Translations under genes and position numbers: made by a program
Source: DAITQM01 sp036832975
GTDB taxonomy: Bacteria > Pseudomonadota > Gammaproteobacteria > Xanthomonadales > Wenzhouxiangellaceae
DNA: 64,000 nucleotides
Direction: 5' to 3'
Assembly (NCBI GenBank): GCA_036832975.1
Contig: DAITQM010000007.1
Location: 39,430-103,429, forward strand
Shown: positions 1 through 8,115 of the stretch, one piece after another
Layout: each line of letters opens with the position of its first letter
How positions within the stretch are numbered: position 1 is the first letter of the stretch
The notes under the pieces: model-generated
Database searches by the model: none
The model's input: the letters and a program-made list of their open reading frames with translations, nothing else
What the model was told of the DNA's origin: nothing

Positions 1-829
1 CGATGCCGGTCGGGCAGACCTGCACGCACCAGGTGCAATCGATGCAATCGCCGAGCCCGGCGGCGCGCGGGTCGATACCGCGCCGCCGGCGGCCGCGCGG
101 CTCGCCGCGTCCGTCGTCGTAGGCGATGACCAACGTATCGCGGTCGAACATGGCGCTCTGGAAGCGGGCGTAGGGGCACATGTATTTGCACACCTGCTCG
201 CGCAGAAAGCCGGCGTTGCCGTAAGTCGCCAGGCCGTAGAACAGTATCCAGAAGGTTTCCCACGGTCCGGTGCTGAAGGTCAGCACTTTATCGGCCAGCT
301 CGCCGATCGGCGTGAAATAGCCGACGAAGGTAAAACCGGTCCATAAGCTGAAGACGATCCACAACGCCTGCTTGGCGCTCTTACGCCCCCACCAGCGAAG
401 GTCGCGCGGCCCCTGGTCGAGTTTGAGGCGTTTTTGCCGCCGCCCTTCGAGCAAGCGTTCCATCGCCAGAAAGACTTCCGTCCACACCGTCTGCGGGCAC
501 GCATAACCGCACCACAGGCGGCCGGCGAGCGCGGTGAAAAAAAACAAGGAAAGGGCGGCGATGATCAGCGTCACCGTCAGCAACAGAAAATCCTGCGGCC
601 AGAACGTCAGACCGAAGACGTGAAACTTGCGGGCCGGCAAGTCGAACAACAATAACGGCTCGCCGCCCGGCCGGAGCCAGGCGATGAGGTAGAACAACCC
701 CATCAACAGCCAAGCGGCAGTGGTGCGCAGCCGTGTAAGACGACCGCCGATTTCGCGCGGGTAGACTTTTTCGCGGCGGGCGTACAGCGCCTCGCCGGCG
801 GGGCCGGCGGCGGCCGGAAGCGGTTTCAT
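1..829 (-). CDS. ccoG: CcoG/RdxA/FixG cbb3 oxidase accessory protein, truncated by window edge
   Basis: This is the N-terminal 276 residues of a membrane-bound polyferredoxin needed for copper handling during cbb3 oxidase assembly. Several membrane segments are followed by a CGYACPQTVW motif, a CKYMCPYARFQ motif and, at the window edge, the start of a 4Fe-4S cluster motif (CIDCTWCVQVCP). The start at 829 is fixed by a 4-bp ATGA overlap with the upstream small membrane protein gene. It is the last visible gene of the ccoNOQP operon. The C-terminal ferredoxin and Ig-like parts lie outside the window. Family assignment is firm. Confidence 0.93.
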   Translation of the reverse strand, partial: MKPLPAAAGPAGEALYARREKVYPREIGGRLTRLRTTAAWLLMGLFYLIAWLRPGGEPLLLFDLPARKFHVFGLTFWPQDFLLLTVTLIIAALSLFFFTALAGRLWCGYACPQTVWTEVFLAMERLLEGRRQKRLKLDQGPRDLRWWGRKSAKQALWIVFSLWTGFTFVGYFTPIGELADKVLTFSTGPWETFWILFYGLATYGNAGFLREQVCKYMCPYARFQSAMFDRDTLVIAYDDGRGEPRGRRRRGIDPRAAGLGDCIDCTWCVQVCPTGI

Positions 830-1116
830 GAGCGCCGCCGGAAACGCACCGCCGGGCGGAGCAGCCACCAGGTCAAGGTCGAAGAGACGAGGTTCAGAGC
901 CCAGAAACAGAAAAAGCCGATGGCATAACCGCTTTGCCGGTCCAGCTCCCATGCCGGATCGATCAGGTGGGCCAGATCGAGCGGGTCGTAAAGGCCGAAA
1001 ACGACCAACGTACCGAGGCCGGCGGTCAGAAACGACGGCCAAAAAATAGCCCCGAGCCGCTGCACCAGCGGCCGGGGCGGGGGCACGAAATCACTGGGTG
1101 GCAAGACTTTTGACAT
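826..1116 (-). CDS. small membrane protein between ccoP and ccoG
   Basis: A 96-residue protein with two predicted membrane spans, one near residues 25-45 and one near 67-88, and an Arg-rich C-terminus. The start at 1116 lies inside the 3' end of ccoP (26-bp overlap), and the stop overlaps the ccoG start as ATGA, so it is translationally coupled on both sides. The position fits a cbb3 assembly factor. It is shorter than FixH/CcoH, which normally follows ccoG, and I do not recognise a conserved FixH domain. Function in oxidase biogenesis is inferred from context only. Confidence 0.7.
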   Translation of the reverse strand: MSKVLPPSDFVPPPRPLVQRLGAIFWPSFLTAGLGTLVVFGLYDPLDLAHLIDPAWELDRQSGYAIGFFCFWALNLVSSTLTWWLLRPAVRFRRRS

Positions 1117-1987
1117 AAGCGGCAAGGACATGGATCCGCTCGGCGCCCAGGCGGTCGGCGAAGGCCGGCATCTGGTTCGCGCGGCCGGTGCGGACGATGT
1201 CGGCGATGGTGGCTTCGGAAGCATCATACAACCAGATGCCGTCGGTCAAATTCGGCGCGCCGAGCAGCGGGTTGCCCTTGCCGTCGGCGCCGTGGCAGGC
1301 GACACAGAACAGCGCGAACCGGGCCTGCCCGGCGGCGGCGAGTTCGGGGTCGTGGTCGAGGTCGCTCAGGCTGCGGACATAGGCGGTCACTTCAGCGACG
1401 CCGGCATCGCCGAGCGCCGGACCCCAGGGCGGCATCAGACCTTGCCGGCCGCCGGTGATCGTCGTCTGAATCGTCGCCGCATCGCCGCCCCACAACCAAT
1501 CGTCGTCGGCGAGGTTCGGGAAACCGTGCGCGCCGCGGCCGTCGGAGCCGTGGCATTGGGCGCATTCATTGACGAACAAGTTGTAGCCGGCGGCCAACGC
1601 CTGGCTGTCGCTTTGCAGTTCGTCGATCGGACGCGCCGCGAAGGCCGCGAAAACCGGTCCATAGCGGGCTTCGGCTTGCGCCATTTCACTGTCGTAGCGC
1701 GCCGTGCTCGACCAGCCGAGGACGCCGTCGAAGGCCCCGAGGCCCGGGTACAACACCAGGTAACCGATGCTGAAAAAGACCGTCAGGTAGAACAAAACCA
1801 TCCACCAGCGCGGCAGCGGGTTGTTGTATTCCCGAAGATCGCCGTCCCAGACGTGGCCAGTGGTCTTGGTGTCGGCGGCCGGTGTTTTATCGACCCGCAT
1901 TTTCGCGGTTCGATACAAGAACCACAATGTCGCGACGATCGTCAATACGGTCAGCGCGATGATGTAAACGCTCCACAAATCACTCAT
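1091..1987 (-). CDS. ccoP: cytochrome c oxidase cbb3-type subunit III (dihaem)
   Basis: The 298-residue CcoP feeds electrons to the cbb3 catalytic subunit from soluble cytochromes. An N-terminal membrane helix (about residues 5-25) and a second (about 62-82, after the PLPRWW signature) anchor two periplasmic cytochrome c domains. Haem motifs CxxCH are at residues 142-146 (CAQCH) and 228-232 (CVACH). Distal Met candidates sit in the LMPPWG and QMPAF segments. The start overlaps the stop of ccoQ by 8 bp. Length and domain order are normal for the family. Confidence 0.97.
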   Translation of the reverse strand: MSDLWSVYIIALTVLTIVATLWFLYRTAKMRVDKTPAADTKTTGHVWDGDLREYNNPLPRWWMVLFYLTVFFSIGYLVLYPGLGAFDGVLGWSSTARYDSEMAQAEARYGPVFAAFAARPIDELQSDSQALAAGYNLFVNECAQCHGSDGRGAHGFPNLADDDWLWGGDAATIQTTITGGRQGLMPPWGPALGDAGVAEVTAYVRSLSDLDHDPELAAAGQARFALFCVACHGADGKGNPLLGAPNLTDGIWLYDASEATIADIVRTGRANQMPAFADRLGAERIHVLAAYVKSLATQ

Positions 1988-2168
1988 GGTCCGATGCTCC
2001 CAAACGCGCCGTCCGGACCGGTATCACGTCGTCGGCGAGCGGCAGGCGCGCCGCCTCGTCGAAACGGCGGCGGTCGGCGATAAACCACAGCCAGATCACC
2101 ATGCCCGCAAACAGCAGGATCAACAAAACGATGATCGCGCCGCGCAAGACATCCAGGTTCCACATCAT
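1980..2168 (-). CDS. ccoQ: cbb3 oxidase subunit CcoQ/FixQ
   Basis: A 62-residue single-span protein with one hydrophobic helix (about residues 10-30) followed by a charged cytoplasmic tail beginning ADRRRFDEAARLPL, typical of CcoQ. CcoQ is thought to stabilise the cbb3 complex. The start at 2168 gives a 4-bp ATGA overlap with ccoO, and the stop overlaps the ccoP start. Assignment rests on size, topology and its place between ccoO and ccoP. Confidence 0.9.
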   Translation of the reverse strand: MMWNLDVLRGAIIVLLILLFAGMVIWLWFIADRRRFDEAARLPLADDVIPVRTARLGASDHE

Positions 2169-2773
2169 CCACCCCCCGGGCCGAAGCGGCTCATGCCCTG
2201 CAGGTAAGCGATCAACGCCGCCAGCTCGGTCGTTTCGCCGAGGTGCGCGGCCGCCGCGATGTCGTCGTCGCTGTACGGATCGCCGATGGCGCGCAGGGCG
2301 CGCATATGGGCGGCGAGGCGCGCCGGATCGAGCCGCTGCGCGGCGAGCCAGGGATAACCCGGCATGTTCGATTCGGGAACCACGGAGCGCGGATCGATGA
2401 GGTGCGCCCGGTGCCATTCGTCGCTGTAGCGGCCGCCGACCCGGGCCAGGTCGGGGCCGGTGCGTTTCGACCCCCACTGGAAAGGCCGATCGTAGACCGA
2501 CTCGCCGGCCACCGAATAAGGCCCGTAGCGTTCGGTTTCGCTGCGAAACGGCCGAACCTGCTGCGAATGGCAGACATAACAGCCCTCGCGGACATACACA
2601 TCGCGGCCGGCGAGGCGCAGCGCGTCGTACGGCTTGACACCCGGCGCCGGCTCGATGACTTGGCTTTGGTACATCAACGGGACGATTTCGACCAGACCGC
2701 CGAAGCTGATGACGACGACGATCCAAAAGGCCATCCAGCCGACGTGTTTTTCGATGAACTCATGCGCTTTCAT
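2165..2773 (-). CDS. ccoO: cytochrome c oxidase cbb3-type subunit II (monohaem)
   Basis: A 202-residue membrane-anchored cytochrome c. An N-terminal helix (about residues 12-33) precedes the haem motif CYVCH at residues 65-69 in the typical context REGCYVCHSQQVRPF. The distal Met lies in the ESNMPGYPWL segment. It accepts electrons from CcoP and passes them to CcoN. An AGGAG ribosome-binding site just upstream overlaps the end of ccoN, which is 12 bp away. This is a normal full-length family member. Confidence 0.97.
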   Translation of the reverse strand: MKAHEFIEKHVGWMAFWIVVVISFGGLVEIVPLMYQSQVIEPAPGVKPYDALRLAGRDVYVREGCYVCHSQQVRPFRSETERYGPYSVAGESVYDRPFQWGSKRTGPDLARVGGRYSDEWHRAHLIDPRSVVPESNMPGYPWLAAQRLDPARLAAHMRALRAIGDPYSDDDIAAAAHLGETTELAALIAYLQGMSRFGPGGG

Positions 2774-2785
2774 CAGTTCGACTCC

Positions 2786-4210
2786 TCAAGCGGCGACTGG
2801 GGCTGGTACGGCGTAGCGCGCCGGAGCTTCGGCCTGCCGGCGCGTCAACCACAGATTCCAGGCCATGATGAGCATACCGGCGAGGAACAAAAGCCCGCCG
2901 AGCAGCCTGACGTAATAGAACGGGTAGGTCTGCTTCAGCGATTCGATGAAGCTGTAAGTCAGCGTTCCGTCGGCGTTGACGGCGCGCCACATCAGCCCCT
3001 GCATCACGCCGGCGATCCACATCGCGGTGATATACAGCACGACGCCGATCGTCGAGGTCCAGAAATGCCACTCGACGAGCCGCGTGCTGGCCATTCTTTC
3101 CAGCCCATAAAGCCTGGGGAACAGCGAATACACTGCGCCGATCGTGATGAACGCCACCCAACCGAGCGCCCCGGAGTGGACGTGGCCGATCGTCCAGTCG
3201 GTGTAGTGCGACAAGGCGTTGACCGTCTTGATCGACATCATCGGCCCTTCGAACGTGGACATGCCGTAAAACGACAGCGAGACGATCATGAAACGCAGGA
3301 TCGGGTCGGAACGCAATTTGTCCCACGCTCCCGACAACGTCATGAGGCCGTTGATCATGCCGCCCCACGACGGGGCGAGCAGCATCAGCGAAAAAACCAT
3401 GCCGAGCGACTGCACCCAGTCGGGCAGTGAGGTGTAATGCAGGTGATGCGGCCCAGCCCACATATAAATCGCGATCAGCGCCCAGAAGTGGACCACCGAC
3501 AGGCGGTAGGAATAAATCGGCCGGCCGGCCTGCTTGGGCACGAAGTAATACATCATGCCGAGGAAGCCGGCGGTCAGGAAGAAGCCGACGGCGTTGTGGC
3601 CGTACCACCACTGGACCATCGCATCGACGGCGCCGGAATACAGCGGATACGATTTCCATAACCCGGCCGGCACCGCCAGGTTGTTGACGATGTGCAGCAC
3701 TGCGATGGTCAGGATGTAAGCGCCGAAAAACCAGTTGGCGACGTAGATGTGGGCGATCTTGCGCTTGGCGATGGTGCCGAAGAAAACGACGGCGTAAGCC
3801 ACCCAGACGACGGCGATCAGAAGGTCGATCGGCCATTCCGCTTCGGCGTACTCCTTGCTCTGCGTGATGCCGAGCGGTAAGGTCACGGCGACCAGCACGA
3901 TCACCGCCTGCCAGCCCCAGAACGTGAACGACGCCAGGCGCGGTAGAAACAGCGCCGTATGGCAGGTGCGCTGTACCACCCAGTACGAAGCGGCGAACAG
4001 CGCTGAACCGCCGAAAGCGAAAATCACCGCGTTGGTGTGCAGCGGCCGAAGCCGGCTGTAGGTCAGCCACGGGATATCGAAATTGAGCGCCGGCCAAGCC
4101 AGTTGCGCCGCGATCAGCGCCCCGACCGCCATGCCGACGATGCCCCAGACCACGGTCATCACCGTGAACTGGCGGATCACTTTGTCATGATAGATGGATG
4201 AATCGGCCAC
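2786..4210 (-). CDS. ccoN: cytochrome c oxidase cbb3-type catalytic subunit I
   Basis: This is the haem-copper proton-pumping subunit of the high-affinity terminal oxidase. The 474 residues contain about 12 membrane spans. Expected His ligands are visible: LHTNAVIFAF near residue 58 (low-spin haem), the GHNAVGFFLT and GPHHLHY segments (CuB), and GHVHSGALGW (haem pair). I chose the GTG start at 4210, not the upstream in-frame ATG at 4240. An AGGAGG site lies 7 nt before the GTG, and the ATG would overlap the predicted -10 box. It is first gene of the cco operon and probably induced at low oxygen. Confidence 0.95.
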   Translation of the reverse strand: MADSSIYHDKVIRQFTVMTVVWGIVGMAVGALIAAQLAWPALNFDIPWLTYSRLRPLHTNAVIFAFGGSALFAASYWVVQRTCHTALFLPRLASFTFWGWQAVIVLVAVTLPLGITQSKEYAEAEWPIDLLIAVVWVAYAVVFFGTIAKRKIAHIYVANWFFGAYILTIAVLHIVNNLAVPAGLWKSYPLYSGAVDAMVQWWYGHNAVGFFLTAGFLGMMYYFVPKQAGRPIYSYRLSVVHFWALIAIYMWAGPHHLHYTSLPDWVQSLGMVFSLMLLAPSWGGMINGLMTLSGAWDKLRSDPILRFMIVSLSFYGMSTFEGPMMSIKTVNALSHYTDWTIGHVHSGALGWVAFITIGAVYSLFPRLYGLERMASTRLVEWHFWTSTIGVVLYITAMWIAGVMQGLMWRAVNADGTLTYSFIESLKQTYPFYYVRLLGGLLFLAGMLIMAWNLWLTRRQAEAPARYAVPAPVAA

Positions 4211-4217
4211 GAGCCGC

Positions 4218-4223
4218 CCTCCT
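4218..4223 (-). promoter_or_regulatory. ribosome-binding site deciding the ccoN GTG start
   Basis: A perfect AGGAGG on the minus strand with a 7-nt spacer to the GTG at 4210. It favours this start over the in-frame ATG at 4240, which lies upstream of the ribosome-binding site itself. Confidence 0.75.
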
Positions 4224-4238
4224 GCGGAAAGTCGGCGC

Positions 4239-4280
4239 ATTATCGCCGCCTGCCGCGGCGCTGAACTTGACTTTGATCAA
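4239..4280 (-). promoter_or_regulatory. FNR/ANR-type promoter of the cco operon
   Basis: An FNR-like box, TTGAC-N4-ATCAA on the plus strand (TTGAT-N4-GTCAA in the reading direction of ccoN), occupies 4267-4280 and matches the TTGAT-N4-ATCAA consensus at 9 of 10 positions. A -10 hexamer GATAAT lies at 4244-4239, predicting a start near 4232. That places the box centre at about -41.5, the classical class II FNR position. The rest of the 4211-4493 gap shows no gene. Activation by an FNR/ANR homologue under low oxygen is inferred from known cbb3 operons. Confidence 0.75.
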
Positions 4281-4493
4281 ATGCCGCCCGGCGAAGATGA
4301 CTGCCGCCCCAATCGGGTGGACTCGAACCGCGGTGTCATCAAACGGTCACCGCCGGCAGCGAAGCTGGGCCGGGGTGCCGGCAGTCTGGCGCAAGGATTG
4401 CATTTCGCCGGATTTCATGGCCAAATGTACGGGCCCGGAGTGAGTCGGGTGGCGCGCCGCCGGCGCGCCGCAGTCGAGTGGGCAGGTAAATCG

Positions 4494-5108
4494 ATGATGC
4501 CGAATCTGAATCAACTGGTCTTACGCACCGATGCCGCCGGCATGCCGCTGGAATGGATCAACCACCAGCAGGCGGTGCACATGATCGCCCTCGAGAGGGT
4601 GTCGTACGCGCTCGGCTCGGTGATTTACACGCTGCACGGCGGCATCAATGCCAAAAGCGGCCGGCAGAGCCGGATCGACGTCAACGCCATCCTCGCCTCG
4701 AGCGGCCAGCACAAGACCGAGCAACTGTGGGCCGACGATTATGTTCCGCCGCTGTCGAACCGGGCGCTGTTCCGCCGCGACCAGAATCTGTGTCTGTATT
4801 GCGGTGAGCAGTTCCCCGATTCGCTCCTCTCGCGGGACCACGTCGAGCCGCTCAGCCGCGGCGGTGGCGACCGCTGGTCGAACGTTGTCACCGCCTGCAA
4901 GCGGTGCAACAACCACAAGGCCGGACGTACGCCCGAGCAGGCCGGCATGCAGTTGCTCGCCGTGCCGTTCGTACCGACCCACGCCGAATACGTCTACCTC
5001 CAGGGCCGGCGCATCCTCGCCGACCAGATGGACTTTCTGCTCGCCCATTTCCCGCGTCACAGCGTGCTGCGCCTGCGCGTCGAGAAGGGCGGCAGCCTGT
5101 TGCACTGA
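4494..5108 (+). CDS. HNH endonuclease family protein
   Basis: A 204-residue protein with a zinc-braced HNH nuclease domain in its centre. Visible residues are Cys100 and Cys103 (CLYC), Asp115-His116 (RDHVEPLSRGG), Asn130 (WSNVV), Cys135 and Cys138 (CKRC), then Asn139 and His141. The start at 4494 (ATGATG) is preceded by CAGG about 7 nt away. An in-frame upstream extension exists but runs through the cco promoter and is not credible. It is followed 16 bp later by a 5'-3' exonuclease gene. The family is widespread and of unknown role, possibly DNA processing or repair. Confidence 0.85.
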   Translation: MMPNLNQLVLRTDAAGMPLEWINHQQAVHMIALERVSYALGSVIYTLHGGINAKSGRQSRIDVNAILASSGQHKTEQLWADDYVPPLSNRALFRRDQNLCLYCGEQFPDSLLSRDHVEPLSRGGGDRWSNVVTACKRCNNHKAGRTPEQAGMQLLAVPFVPTHAEYVYLQGRRILADQMDFLLAHFPRHSVLRLRVEKGGSLLH

Positions 5109-5124
5109 TCCCTCGGCCGCTGCG

Positions 5125-6015
5125 GTGAATCCGGCGGCCTGCTGTTATCTGGTCGACGCCAGCGTCTATATCTTCCGCGCCTGGTTTTCGCTGCCGCCCG
5201 AACTCAGCGATCCGGCCGGCCGGCCGACCAACGCGCTGTACGGTTTCGCCGGCTTTTTGTGCGCGCTGCTCGAAGAAACCTCGGCCGAACGGATTGCCCT
5301 GGCCTTCGATAGCGCCTCCCGCGGGAATTTCCGCAACGCGTTGTATCCCGCATACAAAGCCAACCGCGCGCCGACCCCCGATGAACTGAAAGTCCAGTTT
5401 CCCTGGTGCCGTGAACTGGCCGAGGCACTGGGGCTGGCCTGCCACAGCCACCCGCGGTATGAAGCCGACGACCTCATCGGCACGTTGGCCAAGACCGCTC
5501 GCGGCAGCGGGGCGCGGGTTGTTGTGGTCAGCAGCGACAAGGATCTTTGCCAGGTGCTCGCCGCCGGCGATCACTGGTGGGATCACGCCCGCCAAGTCCG
5601 CCTCGACCCGGCCCGCGTGCAGGATAAATTCGGTGTGCCGCCGGCCTGGATCGCGGATTTTTTGGCCCTCACCGGCGACAGCGTGGACAACATCCCCGGT
5701 ATACCCGGTATCGGCCGCAAGACCGCGGCACGGCTTTTACACCTGTTCGACGGTTGGGACGGGTTGTGGCAAAACCTCGACCGCGTGCCGAAAGCAAAAC
5801 TGCGCGGCGCAGCCGCGATCGCCGAGCGGCTGGCCGCCGGCCGGCCGCAAGCCGAACTGGCCCGCCGCCTGACCCACCTCGAAACCGCGGTCGACGGCCT
5901 CGACCACGCCCAGGCGATCCGCCGAGGCGCCGCCGACCGCGCGCGGCTGACCTTGTTGATCGAACGTTTCGGATTCGGTCCGACCCTCAGCCGCCGGCTG
6001 CTCGGCTTGGCGTGA
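5125..6015 (+). CDS. xni: 5'-3' exonuclease / flap endonuclease, Xni-like
   Basis: The 296-residue protein resembles the stand-alone relatives of the DNA polymerase I 5' nuclease domain. Metal-binding acidic motifs are present in order: LVDASVYIFRAW, AFDSASRGNFRN, PAYKANR, YEADDLIGTLA, VVVSSDKDLCQVL and LTGDSVDNIPGIPGIGRKTA (helix-hairpin-helix). The start is taken as the GTG at 5125, because no ATG is available near the conserved LVDAS motif. No clear ribosome-binding site is seen, so coupling to the HNH gene 16 bp upstream is possible. The acidic residues are intact, unlike the E. coli Xni group that lacks some. Confidence 0.85.
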   Translation: MNPAACCYLVDASVYIFRAWFSLPPELSDPAGRPTNALYGFAGFLCALLEETSAERIALAFDSASRGNFRNALYPAYKANRAPTPDELKVQFPWCRELAEALGLACHSHPRYEADDLIGTLAKTARGSGARVVVVSSDKDLCQVLAAGDHWWDHARQVRLDPARVQDKFGVPPAWIADFLALTGDSVDNIPGIPGIGRKTAARLLHLFDGWDGLWQNLDRVPKAKLRGAAAIAERLAAGRPQAELARRLTHLETAVDGLDHAQAIRRGAADRARLTLLIERFGFGPTLSRRLLGLA

Positions 6016-6036
6016 AATCACGCGCCTCCGTAGAGG

Positions 6037-7479
6037 TTAACGCACCGCAGTGGACAGCGGTTCGAGCGCACCGGCGGCGGCGAGGTCGATCTTCATCACC
6101 GGCACCGGATCGAGCGCCGTGCCGGGGCGGCGCCGGCCGTCGATGTCGTATGCACTCCAATGGTTGGCGGCGAGAAAATAAAAGCCGCCGTCATCGGCCA
6201 ACGTTCCGAAGGTCGGACCGCGGAACTCGGGCAGCGCCGCGGCCAGCGGCAGGGCGGTTCGCACGGCCTTGCCGCTATCGTCCAGACGCAAGGCCATCAC
6301 CCGCTCCGGCTCGATGCCGTTTTGCACGATCAAAAGGCCGCCAGGGTAGCGGCTCAGGCCCTCGATGCCGCCGAGATTGATATTGTCGGCAAGCCCAGGG
6401 CGGAACAAGCGCTGTTCGGCGTCCGACCAGAAAGCGAATCCCATTTCGCGATCGGCGATGTACAAAAGGCCGCGCTCGTCGTCGACGGCCAGGCCGCGGA
6501 TGTTCGTCAATTGCCCGCTGCCGGCCAGCATCGTCAACTGGTCGGCACCCGCCTTGAGGACATGCACCACCGGTTGGCGCAAATCGGCGACATAGACCGT
6601 GCCGTCGGCGGCCAACGCCAGGTTGGCCAGTCCGTGGCGATTGCCGTCGGGGGCCAGCCGGTATTCGCCGCGCGCTTGGCCGCTGTCCAGATCGAAAGCG
6701 AGCAGTGCCGATTGCCCGAAGTCGCTGTTTTTGTAACCGACGTGCTGGCCGAGGGCGCTGGTGCTGGCCCACAGGATGCGGCGTTCGGCATCGACCGCCA
6801 GGCCGAGCACCGACCAGCGGCCGTCGTAAGCGAACGGCGGCGGCTGGGCGGCCGGTTTGCCGTCGCGGCCCAGCCGGACGATTTTGCCTTCCCGCACAGT
6901 GCCGACAATGAACTGCTCGTGGCGCGGATCCCAGACGATCGCTTCGGGCATCAAGAGATTTTCCGGCAGCGTAAATGCCACTTCGGCGCCGTTGTTGTAC
7001 GGTTCGAGGGCGCCTTTCAGCAAGACATTGATGTGACTGTAAACCTCGGTGCCGCGGATGTTCTCGACCTCGGGGATGGCGTCGAAATCGACTCCCAGGC
7101 CCTGCTGCTGCATGTTCAGCATCGTCGTATAGGCTTGCGGTTTGTCGTCGAGCAACGCATTGCCGACAACGAGTTGGATCATGACTTCCTGGTCGAAAGG
7201 TCTCAGGTTCAGATGATGCCGCCGGATACGGACGAATTCTTTGTAGTCCTTGGCCTCGAAGGCCGTTTGCGCCAGGCGGTCGAGCAACAGCGGCTGGTCG
7301 GGCAGGCGGGCTGGTGGCGGGGCCGGCGGCTTGCCGGCGGGCTGGGCGGCATCGTGTGAGGCGCTTTGGGCCGGTGCCGGCGGGGTATCCGCGGCTTGTT
7401 GCGCGCCGGCGAACGGCACATGAGCCGCGACCGCCGCCAGCCAAATCAGCAGCGGCCGGGATAAACTGGATACTTTCAT
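6037..7479 (-). CDS. secreted beta-propeller (NHL/SMP-30-like) protein
   Basis: A 480-residue exported protein. A signal peptide (about residues 1-26, ending AGAQ) leads into a Pro/Ala-rich linker and a helical stretch to about residue 150. Repeating blade-like units follow, such as GLAVDAERRILWAS, LALAADGTVYVADL and GLAVDDERGLLYIADR. The ATG at 7479 is preferred over a TTG three codons upstream because an AAGG lies 9 nt before it. The repeats suggest a six-bladed propeller that binds a ligand or has lactonase-like activity. The substrate is not evident. Confidence 0.75.
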   Translation of the reverse strand: MKVSSLSRPLLIWLAAVAAHVPFAGAQQAADTPPAPAQSASHDAAQPAGKPPAPPPARLPDQPLLLDRLAQTAFEAKDYKEFVRIRRHHLNLRPFDQEVMIQLVVGNALLDDKPQAYTTMLNMQQQGLGVDFDAIPEVENIRGTEVYSHINVLLKGALEPYNNGAEVAFTLPENLLMPEAIVWDPRHEQFIVGTVREGKIVRLGRDGKPAAQPPPFAYDGRWSVLGLAVDAERRILWASTSALGQHVGYKNSDFGQSALLAFDLDSGQARGEYRLAPDGNRHGLANLALAADGTVYVADLRQPVVHVLKAGADQLTMLAGSGQLTNIRGLAVDDERGLLYIADREMGFAFWSDAEQRLFRPGLADNINLGGIEGLSRYPGGLLIVQNGIEPERVMALRLDDSGKAVRTALPLAAALPEFRGPTFGTLADDGGFYFLAANHWSAYDIDGRRRPGTALDPVPVMKIDLAAAGALEPLSTAVR

Positions 7480-7578
7480 CAATTCCAACCTTTGGGTGTT
7501 GTCGGCGGGGCGGCAGTTTAACCGGAATTGCGGTGGACCGACCGGTCCGCCTCGCCCCGCTAGTCATCGAGGTACAGC

Positions 7579-8115
7579 ATGGACCTGATCGCCGCCGGAA
7601 AATTCCTCAAGCTTGTTCGTCAAGGCCACTGGGAATACGCCACCCGGCCGGGCGGTCGTGAAGTGGCGGTGATCGTCGCCGTGACCGCCGACCGCCGGCT
7701 GTTGCTCGTCGAACAGGCGCGCATCCCCTTGGGCTGCAATGTCCTCGAGTTGCCGGCCGGGCTGATCGGCGACCATGCGGCATACGCCGATGAGGCGGCG
7801 AGCGACGCCGCGCAGCGCGAGTTGGAAGAAGAAACGGGGTACCGGGCCGGCCGCCTGACCGAATTGATGCGTTGCCCGACGAGTGCCGGACTGACCGACG
7901 AGACCGCGGTGTTTTTTCGTGCCGAAGCGCTAATGAAGGTCGGCCCCGGCGGCGGCGATCCGAGCGAACAGATCACCGTCCACGCCGTGCCGCTCGCCGG
8001 CATCGACCGCTGGCTGCTCGACCGCCAAAGCCAGGGCGTGGCGCTCGACCCGAAGATCTATACCGCGCTTTACTGGCTGGATCACCCGCCGGATGCCAGC
8101 GGTCCGTTTTCCTGA
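7579..8115 (+). CDS. Nudix hydrolase, probable ADP-sugar pyrophosphatase
   Basis: A 178-residue protein with a Nudix box spanning about residues 61-88, ending in the signature RELEEETGY. The ELPAGLIG segment before it is typical of the ADP-ribose/ADP-glucose pyrophosphatase (NudF) group. The box has a longer insert after the first Gly than the canonical GX5E spacing, so the loop may be unusual. It would cleave nucleoside-diphosphate-linked substrates with Mg2+. The 3' end overlaps bioD on the opposite strand by 34 bp. Exact substrate cannot be read from the sequence. Confidence 0.87.
   Translation: MDLIAAGKFLKLVRQGHWEYATRPGGREVAVIVAVTADRRLLLVEQARIPLGCNVLELPAGLIGDHAAYADEAASDAAQRELEEETGYRAGRLTELMRCPTSAGLTDETAVFFRAEALMKVGPGGGDPSEQITVHAVPLAGIDRWLLDRQSQGVALDPKIYTALYWLDHPPDASGPFS

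Noticed and set aside
2243..3430. Plus-strand open frame of about 395 codons across ccoN-ccoO
   Set aside because: Antisense shadow of two certain cytochrome oxidase genes; composition and lack of motifs argue against coding.
4194..4493. N-terminal extension of the HNH nuclease by 100 residues
   Set aside because: It would read through the FNR box and cco promoter and has no family-like sequence; the ATG at 4494 has a better context.
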